From: JAKLIN01 sp964544395
Lineage (GTDB): Archaea > Nanobdellota > Nanobdellia > Pacearchaeales > GW2011-AR1
Assembly (NCBI GenBank): GCA_964544395.1
Contig: CAZJAO010000005.1
Coordinates: 1 to 45,937 of the forward strand
DNA: 45,937 nucleotides
Direction of reading: 5' to 3'
The notes below the pieces were generated by a model that was not told where the DNA came from, did no database searches, and worked only from the letters and a program-made list of their open reading frames with translations. Made by a program: the position numbers and the translations under genes. Positions 1 to 8,403 of the stretch are shown in pieces (position 1 is the first letter of the stretch; every line of letters begins with the position of its first letter).

Positions 1-251
1 TTGCCTCAACTGCGCATGGGGCAGGAAGGCTAATGTCAAGGACAAGAGCCAAGGAAGAGATAACCGAATCCAGTTTAAAGAAGGAGCTTGAAGAGAGCAA
101 TGTAAAATTCAGGGTGGGAAGCATAAAAGGCATGCTGGAAGAAGCTCCAAGAGCTTACAAAGATATTGAAGAAGTTGTAAGAATAGTTGATGAACTGGGA
201 ATCAGCAAAAAGGTAGCCAGATTAAGACCTTTAATGGTTGTTAAGGGATGA
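1..251 (+). CDS. rtcB: RNA-splicing ligase RtcB, C-terminal fragment
   Basis: This is the last 83 codons of RtcB, cut by the window edge; the reading frame begins at base 3. The visible protein opens with the family motif HGAGR (in ASTAHGAGRLMSR), whose histidine is the guanylylated residue of RtcB enzymes, and ends with the typical tail VARLRPLMVVKG. RtcB joins 2',3'-cyclic phosphate and 5'-OH RNA ends in a GTP/Mn2+-dependent reaction, and in archaea it seals tRNA exons after intron removal. The ATG at 33 is an internal methionine and not the true start. No downstream partner is close: the next gene starts about 215 bp later from its own promoter. Confidence 0.93.
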   Translation, partial: ASTAHGAGRLMSRTRAKEEITESSLKKELEESNVKFRVGSIKGMLEEAPRAYKDIEEVVRIVDELGISKKVARLRPLMVVKG

Positions 252-437
252 TTACATTACAAGAAGAGGTTCAATCAAGAACTTAATTGATTTATATGTG
301 AATACGACTGGAAGTATGAAAACCAGCCCTATTAGCATAATAATATCCTGTCCATCAGGTTCCATCAAGTAGCTATAAATAAGCGTTATTTAAACCTTAT
401 CTTTCGTCACCCCTATATAGTAAGTATTATGCATAAA

Positions 438-447
438 GTTTATAAAT
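438..447 (+). promoter_or_regulatory. TATA box deciding the start of the lipoprotein gene
   Basis: The sequence GTTTATAAAT is centred about 25 bp upstream of the ATG at 468, the spacing expected for a leaderless archaeal message. It therefore favours 468 over the in-frame ATG at 429, which lies upstream of this box. The stretch 252-437 holds no convincing gene, only very short ORFs. Confidence 0.7.
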
Positions 448-467
448 TTCCGTTCCCCCTATATAAT

Positions 468-1952
468 ATGACAAAAAGTCTTGTAAAAAAAATAAGGGAA
501 GGGATTGTATTATTTGGAGCTATGGCAACTATGACTGTTGCAGGCTGTAAGTTCCCCGGAGGATCTGATCCTAGTCCTATTCCTCCTACTACTAAACCCC
601 AAGTAAGCTTAACAGTTGATCCTCTTTCTGGAACCCAAATTAGCAGGATAATAAATGTTAATGGTACAGATTCTGGCGGAGATATTATGAATTATGAAGC
701 TTTTGCAGATTATAACAATAATGGAATAGAAGATAATGGAGAATTGCTTGCTTCCAGTTCAATCCCTATTAATGGGTCCTATAATCTTAATAAAGGAAAT
801 TTTAAGATATATGGACAAGTTAGAGATAGTGAAGGAAATATTGATAAGAAGAGTATAGATGTAGTCGTTTCTAACCCTCCCCAACTAGGCTATGTTAATA
901 TTTCAGGAACATTGCAAGATGATGAAACTCGCACTGGACAATCGGGTGTAATCAAAGTTTATGATACAAGAACACAAATACAAAATTCAGATGGTACTTT
1001 TACATTTGTATATAGTGATCCTATAAAAGATAAGAATACAGGACAATATGAAATTTCAGCAAACTCTGGAAACTTTTCATTTACATTAGATAAACTAGCT
1101 GACTCTACTGATACGATTTATTTTAGAACAGAGGCAATGATAGGCGGAATTCCGAGTTATGTAAGGACTGTTACTCTTCCCGCAGAAGATCAAAGTCTAA
1201 GTATTGAAGTTGTCCCGAGTATGACTCCAAATGAGACTCAGATAAGTTCAGATGATTTTGTAAGCTTTGCAAAGAGCATCTATGGTAAATTATATAACTC
1301 AAAAACAGGTACTTCCTATTATACAATTGAAAAATTTAATATTCCTCATGTAGAAATAGCTAATCCTTCAGCTTATGATGGCCTTCTCGTATCTTTCACA
1401 GATCGAACAAATATTACTAATGCCTTTACTTCTTTAAAGAGGATGCTTAATATTTATGGAGCTTCTCTAGATCTACAAAATGATTATGACAATCCACCTA
1501 TTACAAAGAATTATACTGTTGATGCTTCTGGTAATGTTTCTCCTAAGGCTAACTGGCATATAATCTTTCCCGATTTAAATAATAATCACCAATCAAATGG
1601 TTCTTCGGGAAATACAAATATCTATTATGATTCTTCCACTGGAAACTATATAGACGGAGTCTCTTATTTATCCGTTTCATCTTCTGTAACTTTCGGAAGT
1701 GCTCTTCATGAAATCTTTAAAATTGGAGAGGCCATTTTTGATGATTACAACTTTCAAAGCATCCCTCCTTCAGGATGGAAGTTACATGATAAAGGGTTGA
1801 GTGTAATGGATCCATATACGACTCCAATTGATTATAATCCTTCAAAATATCCGACTAGTATTGATCAGAAAATAGGATCGATTACTTGGGGTCCGACTTA
1901 TCAAACTGGAGAAAATTTAGATGATATTCTTGGAGCAAGTTCCAGTTTTTAA
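468..1952 (+). CDS. Secreted lipoprotein with a degenerate metalloprotease-like C-terminus
   Basis: The product is 494 residues when started at 468; this start is chosen because a TATA box lies 25 bp upstream and because it gives a clean signal peptide. A lipobox, TVAGC, places the candidate lipidated cysteine at about residue 27, followed by a Pro/Ser/Thr linker. Around residues 45-140 there is a beta-rich region of PKD/Ig-like character with an Asp/Asn-rich loop (DYNNNGIEDNGE) that could bind calcium. The C-terminal part has SALHEIFKIGE and then SVMDPY. This resembles the HExxH helix and Met-turn of metzincin proteases, but the second zinc histidine is a lysine (residue 418), so if it is related it is probably inactive. 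The family is not recognised with certainty. It is the first of three consecutive exported proteins. Confidence 0.75.
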   Translation: MTKSLVKKIREGIVLFGAMATMTVAGCKFPGGSDPSPIPPTTKPQVSLTVDPLSGTQISRIINVNGTDSGGDIMNYEAFADYNNNGIEDNGELLASSSIPINGSYNLNKGNFKIYGQVRDSEGNIDKKSIDVVVSNPPQLGYVNISGTLQDDETRTGQSGVIKVYDTRTQIQNSDGTFTFVYSDPIKDKNTGQYEISANSGNFSFTLDKLADSTDTIYFRTEAMIGGIPSYVRTVTLPAEDQSLSIEVVPSMTPNETQISSDDFVSFAKSIYGKLYNSKTGTSYYTIEKFNIPHVEIANPSAYDGLLVSFTDRTNITNAFTSLKRMLNIYGASLDLQNDYDNPPITKNYTVDASGNVSPKANWHIIFPDLNNNHQSNGSSGNTNIYYDSSTGNYIDGVSYLSVSSSVTFGSALHEIFKIGEAIFDDYNFQSIPPSGWKLHDKGLSVMDPYTTPIDYNPSKYPTSIDQKIGSITWGPTYQTGENLDDILGASSSF

Positions 1953-1991
1953 TTAAGAAATATTTATAAAATACATTCAATTAAATCTGTA

Positions 1992-3815
1992 ATGCGAAAG
2001 AGAGTGATTGCACTATCAATATTATTATTCTTAAGTGCTTTTATATCAATAAATTTTATTTCTGCTTCTTATAATCTTACATGTAATACCGTACCTGCTG
2101 CTAATTGCAATGCGAGTGTGGGTGGAAATATAATTGCGGGTCTATCTGCATTAAGCAATGCACATGCAGAATTTCCATATCAGTCTTATCCTTATGCTCT
2201 TTGTTGTTATTTCGGTGGGGGCAATACTTCTTGTTCTTCAAAAACCACAACAGTACAGGGTTACCCCCCCGTACCCCAAAATAAAATCTTGGGAATTACC
2301 TCTTCTACAAATGCACATTCAGAAGTTCCCGGACAAACAAACTATCCGATAAATGTTTGTTACTCTGTTAGCAATCCTTCATTCCCATTAGAATGTATAA
2401 GTACAACCTTAGGATGCGATAATACTTATTACATGAGTGTTTTGAATTTATCAAACTACACAAATGCACATATTGGAACTGGCGCAGGATTTAACACAGC
2501 AATATGTTGTAGAGTAGTAAACGTTCCTGGATTTAACTGCCAATTAAATTCGGCAACATGGACTTACAATAATGCTATGCAGGGTGTTCAAGTAGGATTG
2601 AACGTTACAGGAACAAATTGCGCAGGTGCAACAGTCACATTTAATGTAACAGATAGCAATGGAAATAAAGCAAGCAATTATCCCGGAGATGTAACATTTC
2701 CTGGAACAGGCGGAAATTCAGTAAAGACAACATGGACTGCAGAGTATCATACAGGACAACCAAATAATTACAAATTTAATGCTGCAATTTTATTCAGTGG
2801 AAATTCTATCAATAGCGGAAGTCCTAATGCAACATTATCAACATCACAACAACCAGTTGGTTTCTGTACAGCTGTTAATACTTGTGGGGATTATGTAAAC
2901 CAGACAACTTGCTCTTCAGATAACAGCCTTTGCAGCGTCGCTAAGAATGATCCTAACAAAGACCCTAAAGCATATTCTTATGGATGTGCTTGGAACACAA
3001 CATCCCATCTTTGCAATTTTGTAGATATCTATCAGGCAAATGGGGCATTCAAATGCGGCAATGGATACACTCTTTGCACGAATCAAACTACAAGCTCTAA
3101 TTATTGTTATCCTGGAAATACCTGCCCTAATGTAGAGATACCGGGGTCCAACGGAAATGGTGTTTGTGATGCAGGAGAAGGATGTAGTTCAATTGATTGC
3201 CAGAACGGAAATCCTGTAGACAATTGCGGGCTTAACAATGATGGCTCTGTATGTCAAGCACAAATGTGTTACAAAGCAAATGTAAACCCCGTAAATATTA
3301 CTCAATGTGCTAATGGATATACCTTCTGTTATAATCAACCAAAGGGATTGACTTATTGCTATCCTAATGATGTCTGTCCTGCAGGAGACAGCGCACCAGT
3401 TAACAGTTGCGCAAATGCAAATACTACAAATGGAAAGAATGGAAATCCAAGCAGCTGCTTAGGAGATTCGGTATGTGCTAAGACAAATGGTGCAAATGGA
3501 TATTGCGCTTCACCAACAGCTTCGGTAGGAAAATGCGTTTACAGTTTTATTAACACTGGAGATACTTGCGCTGACGGATTTTTAACTTACAAGTGGACTG
3601 CAACATGGACTGGAAATGGAAACAAACCAACAAACTGCAATAATGGACAAAGTGTAATTGAATGTCCTGCACAGATTCCATTGCCTTTATTCACAGCATT
3701 AAATGCAATCGTTGCAGTTGCGGCAATTATCCTGATTTATGTAATAATTGTTCTTGTTAAAAAATCAAAGAAACACTCGACACACTCAAGAAGAAAGAGT
3801 CATAAGAGAAAATAA
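1992..3815 (+). CDS. Cys-rich secreted protein with C-terminal membrane anchor
   Basis: This is a 607-residue exported protein. It has an N-terminal signal helix (residues 1-25), a long extracellular part very rich in Cys, Asn, Gly and Thr, one C-terminal transmembrane helix (about 563-590) and a basic cytoplasmic tail of Lys, Arg and His. The N-terminal third contains three related units, each with an NAH motif followed by a Cys pair (NAHAE...ALCC, NAHSE...NVCY, NAHIG...AICC). Later there are two copies of a unit of the type NGYT-C-x-NQ-x(5-9)-YCYP. A TATA box (TATTTATAAA, 1961-1970) sits about 26 bp before the ATG. The many cysteines imply disulfides formed outside the cell. Role unknown; likely a surface or adhesion protein. 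Confidence 0.8.
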   Translation: MRKRVIALSILLFLSAFISINFISASYNLTCNTVPAANCNASVGGNIIAGLSALSNAHAEFPYQSYPYALCCYFGGGNTSCSSKTTTVQGYPPVPQNKILGITSSTNAHSEVPGQTNYPINVCYSVSNPSFPLECISTTLGCDNTYYMSVLNLSNYTNAHIGTGAGFNTAICCRVVNVPGFNCQLNSATWTYNNAMQGVQVGLNVTGTNCAGATVTFNVTDSNGNKASNYPGDVTFPGTGGNSVKTTWTAEYHTGQPNNYKFNAAILFSGNSINSGSPNATLSTSQQPVGFCTAVNTCGDYVNQTTCSSDNSLCSVAKNDPNKDPKAYSYGCAWNTTSHLCNFVDIYQANGAFKCGNGYTLCTNQTTSSNYCYPGNTCPNVEIPGSNGNGVCDAGEGCSSIDCQNGNPVDNCGLNNDGSVCQAQMCYKANVNPVNITQCANGYTFCYNQPKGLTYCYPNDVCPAGDSAPVNSCANANTTNGKNGNPSSCLGDSVCAKTNGANGYCASPTASVGKCVYSFINTGDTCADGFLTYKWTATWTGNGNKPTNCNNGQSVIECPAQIPLPLFTALNAIVAVAAIILIYVIIVLVKKSKKHSTHSRRKSHKRK

Positions 3816-3866
3816 TTTTAATGCTTATATAAGAATATTTATAAAATATATTCAATTATTCTCAAC

Positions 3867-6503
3867 ATGAATAAAGCGGTGATAATTTTATCTGCAATCT
3901 TTTTTATTTTCCTTGTTCAATCCATATCCGGACAGGTACAGGTTAGCAATTTTTCTATAAATACGCAATATTCCCCTAATGCAACTATTACCGGTTTTGT
4001 AAATTTAAGTTTAAGCGGTATTTCATCAAATGCTTATATTCTTTCCAGCTTAGGCCAAAATATTTCTCTAAGAAACTTATTAAATCAACAAGCATCTTCA
4101 TTTAATTATTCATGCAGCACATCTGATTGTAACTCTTCATATTCTGTTGCAGACTCGGGAAGTCTTTATGAGAACTTTAGCCTAAGCGGAGGGCAATCAC
4201 AAGTATTCGGCTTCTTAATTACGGGAAATGCTCCAACTATTTCTGCAGGAAATATTTTTTCATTAAATGTTGCAAGTGATGCTGATTTAGCAAGTGTTCC
4301 CCAGTTAAGCATTGATCTGTTAAATGACGGGCTTCCAGAGTGGGGGGCATATCAGCCTTCAGGAATAATTAGCCAGCAAAGCTTTGGATGCTATAGCGAT
4401 TCCTTACGTAATCCCCAACCAAGTTACATTACATCTACTCCTTATTGTGAAAAAATATCTATCCCTATTTCTGCTCAAGTTAACTTAGGCGCTCAAGTAA
4501 TGGGCTCTGGAAATGCCCAATTTCAGATGACAATGCAAAATGTTAATGGAAGTTCCGCTATTGGAAGTTGCACTACCACAGCAGCAGGGACACAGCAAGT
4601 AATATGCATAGCAAAAAACACAGGAGGAAGTACCAATTATCTTGTAAAGACTAAGGGAGATTATTGGGTTTGTATCAAACAAATAAATCCTCCAACTCCC
4701 CCAAATTATCAAATAAATACAGCTGTTCCAGGTAATCCTTGTGGATTCACTGGAAATTTTGCAGGAAATTATACCATAGACTTTCAGATATTTGGACAAT
4801 CTATTTTGTTTTCCCCTGTTGGAGCTTTTACCTACAATGATACAGAAATAGCAAATTCGGGATATGTTGTAACGACTAATAATAATCTGGAAAAACAGAT
4901 AATACAATATCTGCAGAATAAATATGGAGATAAATGCCAAAATGGGTGTGTTGTGCCGATCAGCTTTTATGCAGCACAAGACCAGAATATCAATGTCAGC
5001 AACTTAAATTTGCTTGTAACGGATAATACTTACGGAACAACAGCAATAAGCAATCTTTACAATGTTGCACAAAGTGTTGTAACTTTAAGCACGAAGGGAT
5101 ACCAAAGCTTGTCCTTAAACAATGCAAATTTTTCAGTTCCCAGTACCCCTGGAAATTCTACCTTTACTTTGACCTTGTATGATGGAAACAATTCTTATCC
5201 GCTTCTTGCAAAGACCATTGGCATTGCACAGATTCCAAAGGTTACTTCTGTTACGCCTCTTAAAACCGCAGCAACTCTTCCTACGAACCTTACAGTAACA
5301 GTAGATACCTATGGCTCCAACGCTACAATAAGTCAATATCAATGGAATTTTGGAGATGGTGGCTCCTCGCAGACAACGGTAAATGGCAGTGTTTCACACA
5401 TATACAATCAAATTGGGGTTTTCAACTTGCAGGTGACAATTTCGAACTCACAAGGACTTAGTTCAACAGGAAATTTCAACATCAGCGTAATTGCTCCAAA
5501 AGATGCGGTTAATCAAATACTCGGACAGGATTTGCAAAATGTCGTGAATATTAAAAGTCAAATTGCAAACTACCCGAATTTTACACAGAGTGCAATAAAG
5601 CAATTGCTAAATCTTGACAATGTTTCTACAATACTTAATAACTTGCAGATAAAGAACAATTCAGCTTCTTCAGATATTGATTATGTAAACATCATGAAAA
5701 CCCTTCTCCCAATTAATCTGCCTACAAGCATACAACAAACTTCTACTGCAAGCACGGTTCCCTTCTTGCCTTCAGGAGATACAATCAATTTAGATGCACT
5801 TGAAAGAGTCGGAGGAGGAACTTTTGATTCAACCAAGAAGAGCGACTACATTAATTCAATTTTAGCCTGGGATTTGAATAACATAAGCATGACTATAGAT
5901 TACAGCGAGTTCTCTGGAGTCTATGGCGCTTCAACTGTAACTCTCCTAGATGTTGTTAAGTTGAATTTCGTTGGAAATACCCCCACAAACAAAGTCTATC
6001 TTTTTGTTCCAAATTTAAATGGAATCTATTTCGACAAGAATTATACTTTAACAGGGAGTTTCTACTCTGTTCCTTTAACAGGTACTACTCAAACAGTTCA
6101 ATTTGCAACAACACAATCATACCTACCAATACAACTTCCAATATTCATCTCTCCTTCATTGGATCAAATTTCAATTCCAAAACAAGCCCCTGAAACAAAT
6201 CCTACTGATAAAATGCTGATCTTAGGGTTAATTCTTGGCGGTATTGTAATTGTTGGATTTGGGGCCTATGTGCTGATAGGAAAATGGTATCAAAGAAGAT
6301 ACGAATCTTTCTTATTCAAGGATAGAAATGATTTATACAACATTATTAACTATGTTCACACGTCAAAGAACAAGGGATTAAAGGAAATTGATATACAAAG
6401 AAACCTTAGCAAGTCTAAATGGACTTCAGAACAAATTGATTATGTGCTAAAAAGATATGCCGGAAAGAAAATCGGCATTCCTGGGTTCAAAAAAAAGAAA
6501 TGA
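3867..6503 (+). CDS. PKD-domain surface protein with one membrane helix and a cytoplasmic winged-helix-like tail
   Basis: This 878-residue protein starts with a signal helix, has a long Ser/Asn-rich beta extracellular part, and carries a PKD domain near residues 460-555, recognised from YQWNFGDGG followed by HIYNQIGVF. A single transmembrane helix lies at about 782-805. The last 70 residues are cytoplasmic and charged (LYNIINYVHTSKNKGLKEID..., ending GFKKKK). They look like a winged-helix fold, with a helix, a KGL turn, DIQRNLSKS and WTSEQIDYVLKRY, so the protein could couple an outside signal to DNA or to a partner; that is inference from pattern only. A TATA box (TATTTATAAAAT, 3836-3847) lies about 25 bp upstream of the start. 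Confidence 0.8.
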   Translation: MNKAVIILSAIFFIFLVQSISGQVQVSNFSINTQYSPNATITGFVNLSLSGISSNAYILSSLGQNISLRNLLNQQASSFNYSCSTSDCNSSYSVADSGSLYENFSLSGGQSQVFGFLITGNAPTISAGNIFSLNVASDADLASVPQLSIDLLNDGLPEWGAYQPSGIISQQSFGCYSDSLRNPQPSYITSTPYCEKISIPISAQVNLGAQVMGSGNAQFQMTMQNVNGSSAIGSCTTTAAGTQQVICIAKNTGGSTNYLVKTKGDYWVCIKQINPPTPPNYQINTAVPGNPCGFTGNFAGNYTIDFQIFGQSILFSPVGAFTYNDTEIANSGYVVTTNNNLEKQIIQYLQNKYGDKCQNGCVVPISFYAAQDQNINVSNLNLLVTDNTYGTTAISNLYNVAQSVVTLSTKGYQSLSLNNANFSVPSTPGNSTFTLTLYDGNNSYPLLAKTIGIAQIPKVTSVTPLKTAATLPTNLTVTVDTYGSNATISQYQWNFGDGGSSQTTVNGSVSHIYNQIGVFNLQVTISNSQGLSSTGNFNISVIAPKDAVNQILGQDLQNVVNIKSQIANYPNFTQSAIKQLLNLDNVSTILNNLQIKNNSASSDIDYVNIMKTLLPINLPTSIQQTSTASTVPFLPSGDTINLDALERVGGGTFDSTKKSDYINSILAWDLNNISMTIDYSEFSGVYGASTVTLLDVVKLNFVGNTPTNKVYLFVPNLNGIYFDKNYTLTGSFYSVPLTGTTQTVQFATTQSYLPIQLPIFISPSLDQISIPKQAPETNPTDKMLILGLILGGIVIVGFGAYVLIGKWYQRRYESFLFKDRNDLYNIINYVHTSKNKGLKEIDIQRNLSKSKWTSEQIDYVLKRYAGKKIGIPGFKKKK

Positions 6504-6505
6504 AA

Positions 6506-6516
6506 TATTTATAAAT
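6506..6516 (+). promoter_or_regulatory. TATA box of the Arv operon
   Basis: The sequence TATTTATAAAT is centred about 26 bp before the ArvA start codon, so the message is probably leaderless and begins here. Confidence 0.65.
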
Positions 6517-6536
6517 TAGAGGATTAATTTTATACT

Positions 6537-7178
6537 ATGGCTTCAAAGTTTTTTGGAAATTTCTTCAAGAAGATATTTTCGAATCTTTTCAAGAATAAAA
6601 AAGAGATAAAACTCGGATTCTACGGACCACCTAATGTAGGTAAGACTAGCCTTGCAAACAGAATCTGCAAAGACTTTACAGGAGAAGAAATCGGAAGCGT
6701 AAGCAAGATTCCTCATGAAACGAGAAATGTTCAATTCAAGGAAAAAGTTGAAATAGAGTACAAGGGAAGAAAGATGACATTCAAGCTTGTTGATACTCCT
6801 GGAATTGCAACAAAGATAGATTATGAAGATTTCTTGAAATACAAGATGAATAAGAAAGATGCAAAGTCACGAGCAAAAGAAGCAACGCAGGGAATAATTG
6901 AAAGTATAAAATGGCTTGATGACATGGACATGGTTGTTATAGTTCTTGATGCAACGGAGAATCCCTACAACCAGGTAAACATTACAATCATTGGAAATTT
7001 AGTCGCAAGAAAAATTCCAGTATTAATTGTCGCTAATAAAGTAGATATGAAAAAAGCTGATTTGAAAAAGATAGAGCTAGCATTTCCGGAATATGAAGTC
7101 ATTGGTATCAGCGCAAAATACGGGAAGAATCTTGAAGAATTTTATGAGTCGATATTTAAATTGTCAAAAAAAGTATAA
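6537..7178 (+). CDS. arvA: ArvA/OapA-like small GTPase with N-terminal amphipathic helix
   Basis: This 213-residue Ras-superfamily (Era-like) GTPase has all guanine-nucleotide motifs: G1 GPPNVGKTS (30-38), G2 Thr in HETRNV (about 62), G3 DTPG (86-89), G4 NKVD (167-170) and G5 SAK (192-194). Identification as ArvA/OapA rests on the fold and on the following DUF2073 and zinc-ribbon genes, the set first named oapABC beside a Haloferax origin and later arvABC for its role in extracellular vesicle formation. The first 22 residues form a striking amphipathic helix: hydrophobic pairs FF, FF, IF, LF at 5-6, 9-10, 13-14, 17-18 alternate with Lys/Asn/Ser pairs. This is the layout of the membrane-inserting helix of Arf/Sar1 GTPases. 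It has its own TATA box and heads the operon. Confidence 0.85.
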   Translation: MASKFFGNFFKKIFSNLFKNKKEIKLGFYGPPNVGKTSLANRICKDFTGEEIGSVSKIPHETRNVQFKEKVEIEYKGRKMTFKLVDTPGIATKIDYEDFLKYKMNKKDAKSRAKEATQGIIESIKWLDDMDMVVIVLDATENPYNQVNITIIGNLVARKIPVLIVANKVDMKKADLKKIELAFPEYEVIGISAKYGKNLEEFYESIFKLSKKV

Positions 7179-7188
7179 ATAAAGTATA

Positions 7189-7554
7189 ATGAAAAAAAAT
7201 CTGAAAAAGAGGCAAATAATTGTAAAGATACAATTAATACTTTGGATTATCTTGTTAATCTCAGGTATAATCGGATTGATATTGGATTATAATTCTTATG
7301 GTGGTGCTATTCAACAAAACTCAAATGATTATCTAAATACTTGGAAGGATCTTAATTCTCTTCGGAATAGTAGTATTATTTCAAATGATACTGCTGTAAT
7401 TAGTAATACGGATTATAGTATTTTTTATCTTCAGGAGAATCATCGAATAACACTAGAGTCAGATATTATAGGGGCGGTGTGTATACTCGCAATTTTTACC
7501 TCTTTCTTATTCATAACTCAAAAAATATTAAATTTATCAGAGATAAACAATTAG
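7189..7554 (+). CDS. Unknown two-helix membrane protein inside the Arv operon
   Basis: The 121-residue product has a basic N-terminus, a transmembrane helix at about 14-34, an extracellular-type loop of about 60 residues rich in Asn, Ser and Thr, and a second helix at about 92-112. It starts 10 bp after arvA, and its stop codon directly abuts the arvB start, so it is part of the operon. I do not recognise the family. In described gene sets arvA, arvB and arvC are simply neighbours, so this inserted membrane protein is a candidate local partner of the GTPase. That is inference from position only. Confidence 0.7.
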   Translation: MKKNLKKRQIIVKIQLILWIILLISGIIGLILDYNSYGGAIQQNSNDYLNTWKDLNSLRNSSIISNDTAVISNTDYSIFYLQENHRITLESDIIGAVCILAIFTSFLFITQKILNLSEINN

Positions 7555-7953
7555 ATGGGAAAGAAACTTGGAAATATAAAGGGATTTTCGATACAGTTCC
7601 TGCCCTATTCTGAAATAAGAGGACTTAACAGCGACGACAGAATTAAAAAAATTTTAAGCATTGTTTTTGGAAATAATATTCTCGTTCTGCAGGGAAGATT
7701 AAGTGCAAATGAAGAAACAAGATTAATCGGAGACACCATGGCTATGATTGGGCATGTTAAATCGTTCAGAGGGATAGAGCTTGCAGTTATCTCAGGAAAC
7801 GGCAATGAGGGCTTGTTCAGTCGAATGACAAAAGGGATTGCTAATGCACTTGCTGGCGGGGATTTCAGTGCGATAACAATAATCGGTCCTGCAACAATTG
7901 TAAAAGAGATAAAGAAAAATCCAAAGAAGATAGAGCTATTTTTGAACAGATAA
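7555..7953 (+). CDS. arvB: ArvB/OapB-like DUF2073 protein
   Basis: This 132-residue soluble protein matches the DUF2073 pattern: an N-terminal beta strand, a helix with KKILSIVF, then ILVLQGRLSANEETRLIGDT (glutamates before the TM pair) and a FRGIELAVIS strand. A Gly-rich GLFSRMTKGIANALAGG segment follows. DUF2073 proteins are the second member of the archaeal Oap/Arv set. The ATG follows the upstream stop without any gap, so translation is probably coupled. Biochemical function is unknown; assignment comes from sequence pattern plus context. Confidence 0.8.
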   Translation: MGKKLGNIKGFSIQFLPYSEIRGLNSDDRIKKILSIVFGNNILVLQGRLSANEETRLIGDTMAMIGHVKSFRGIELAVISGNGNEGLFSRMTKGIANALAGGDFSAITIIGPATIVKEIKKNPKKIELFLNR

Positions 7954-8004
7954 TAATCATTCTAACTCACAAAAGTTTTTTAACTGATTTTACCTACAAA
8001 ATTC

Positions 8005-8403
8005 ATGCCACACCAATGCGTTCATTGCGGTGAATTTTATCCTGCGGGAAGTGCAGAATTACTTACGGGCTGCAAAAAATGCAACGGCCATTTCTTTTTC
8101 TATGTTAAAGATGAGCAGGTTCAAAAGATGAAAGACAATCCTATTGAAATTCCTGAAAAGGACAGAACTCGAATTGAGCAGGACATAAGAGACATCGCAG
8201 GAATCATTGAAGAAGACGCTCCGGTCATTCTTGATATTGAATCAATAAGAGTCACAGGCGACGGCAAATTTGAACTTGATTTGATAAAACTTTTCAGCAG
8301 AGAGAGACCATTGGTTTACAAACTCGAAGAGGGAAAGTATATAATAGATATTGCATCTACATTAAAACAATCCTTAAAACAGAATGACGAAAAAAATCAA
8401 TGA
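8005..8403 (+). CDS. arvC: ArvC/OapC-like zinc-ribbon protein
   Basis: The 132-residue product begins with a zinc ribbon, CVHCGEFYP...GCKKCNG (two CxxC pairs, residues about 5-30). A charged middle part and a C-terminal IESIRVTGDGKFELDL beta region follow. This is the zinc-ribbon third member of the Oap/Arv set. It has its own promoter-like AAGTTTTTTAA at 7973-7983, about 27 bp before the start, and overlaps the following cca gene by 20 bp, so it is likely cotranscribed with cca and partly independent of arvAB. Confidence 0.82.
   Translation: MPHQCVHCGEFYPAGSAELLTGCKKCNGHFFFYVKDEQVQKMKDNPIEIPEKDRTRIEQDIRDIAGIIEEDAPVILDIESIRVTGDGKFELDLIKLFSRERPLVYKLEEGKYIIDIASTLKQSLKQNDEKNQ

Noticed and set aside
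429..467. Upstream ATG of the lipoprotein
   Set aside because: It lies before the TATA box and would place a non-signal stretch before the signal peptide.
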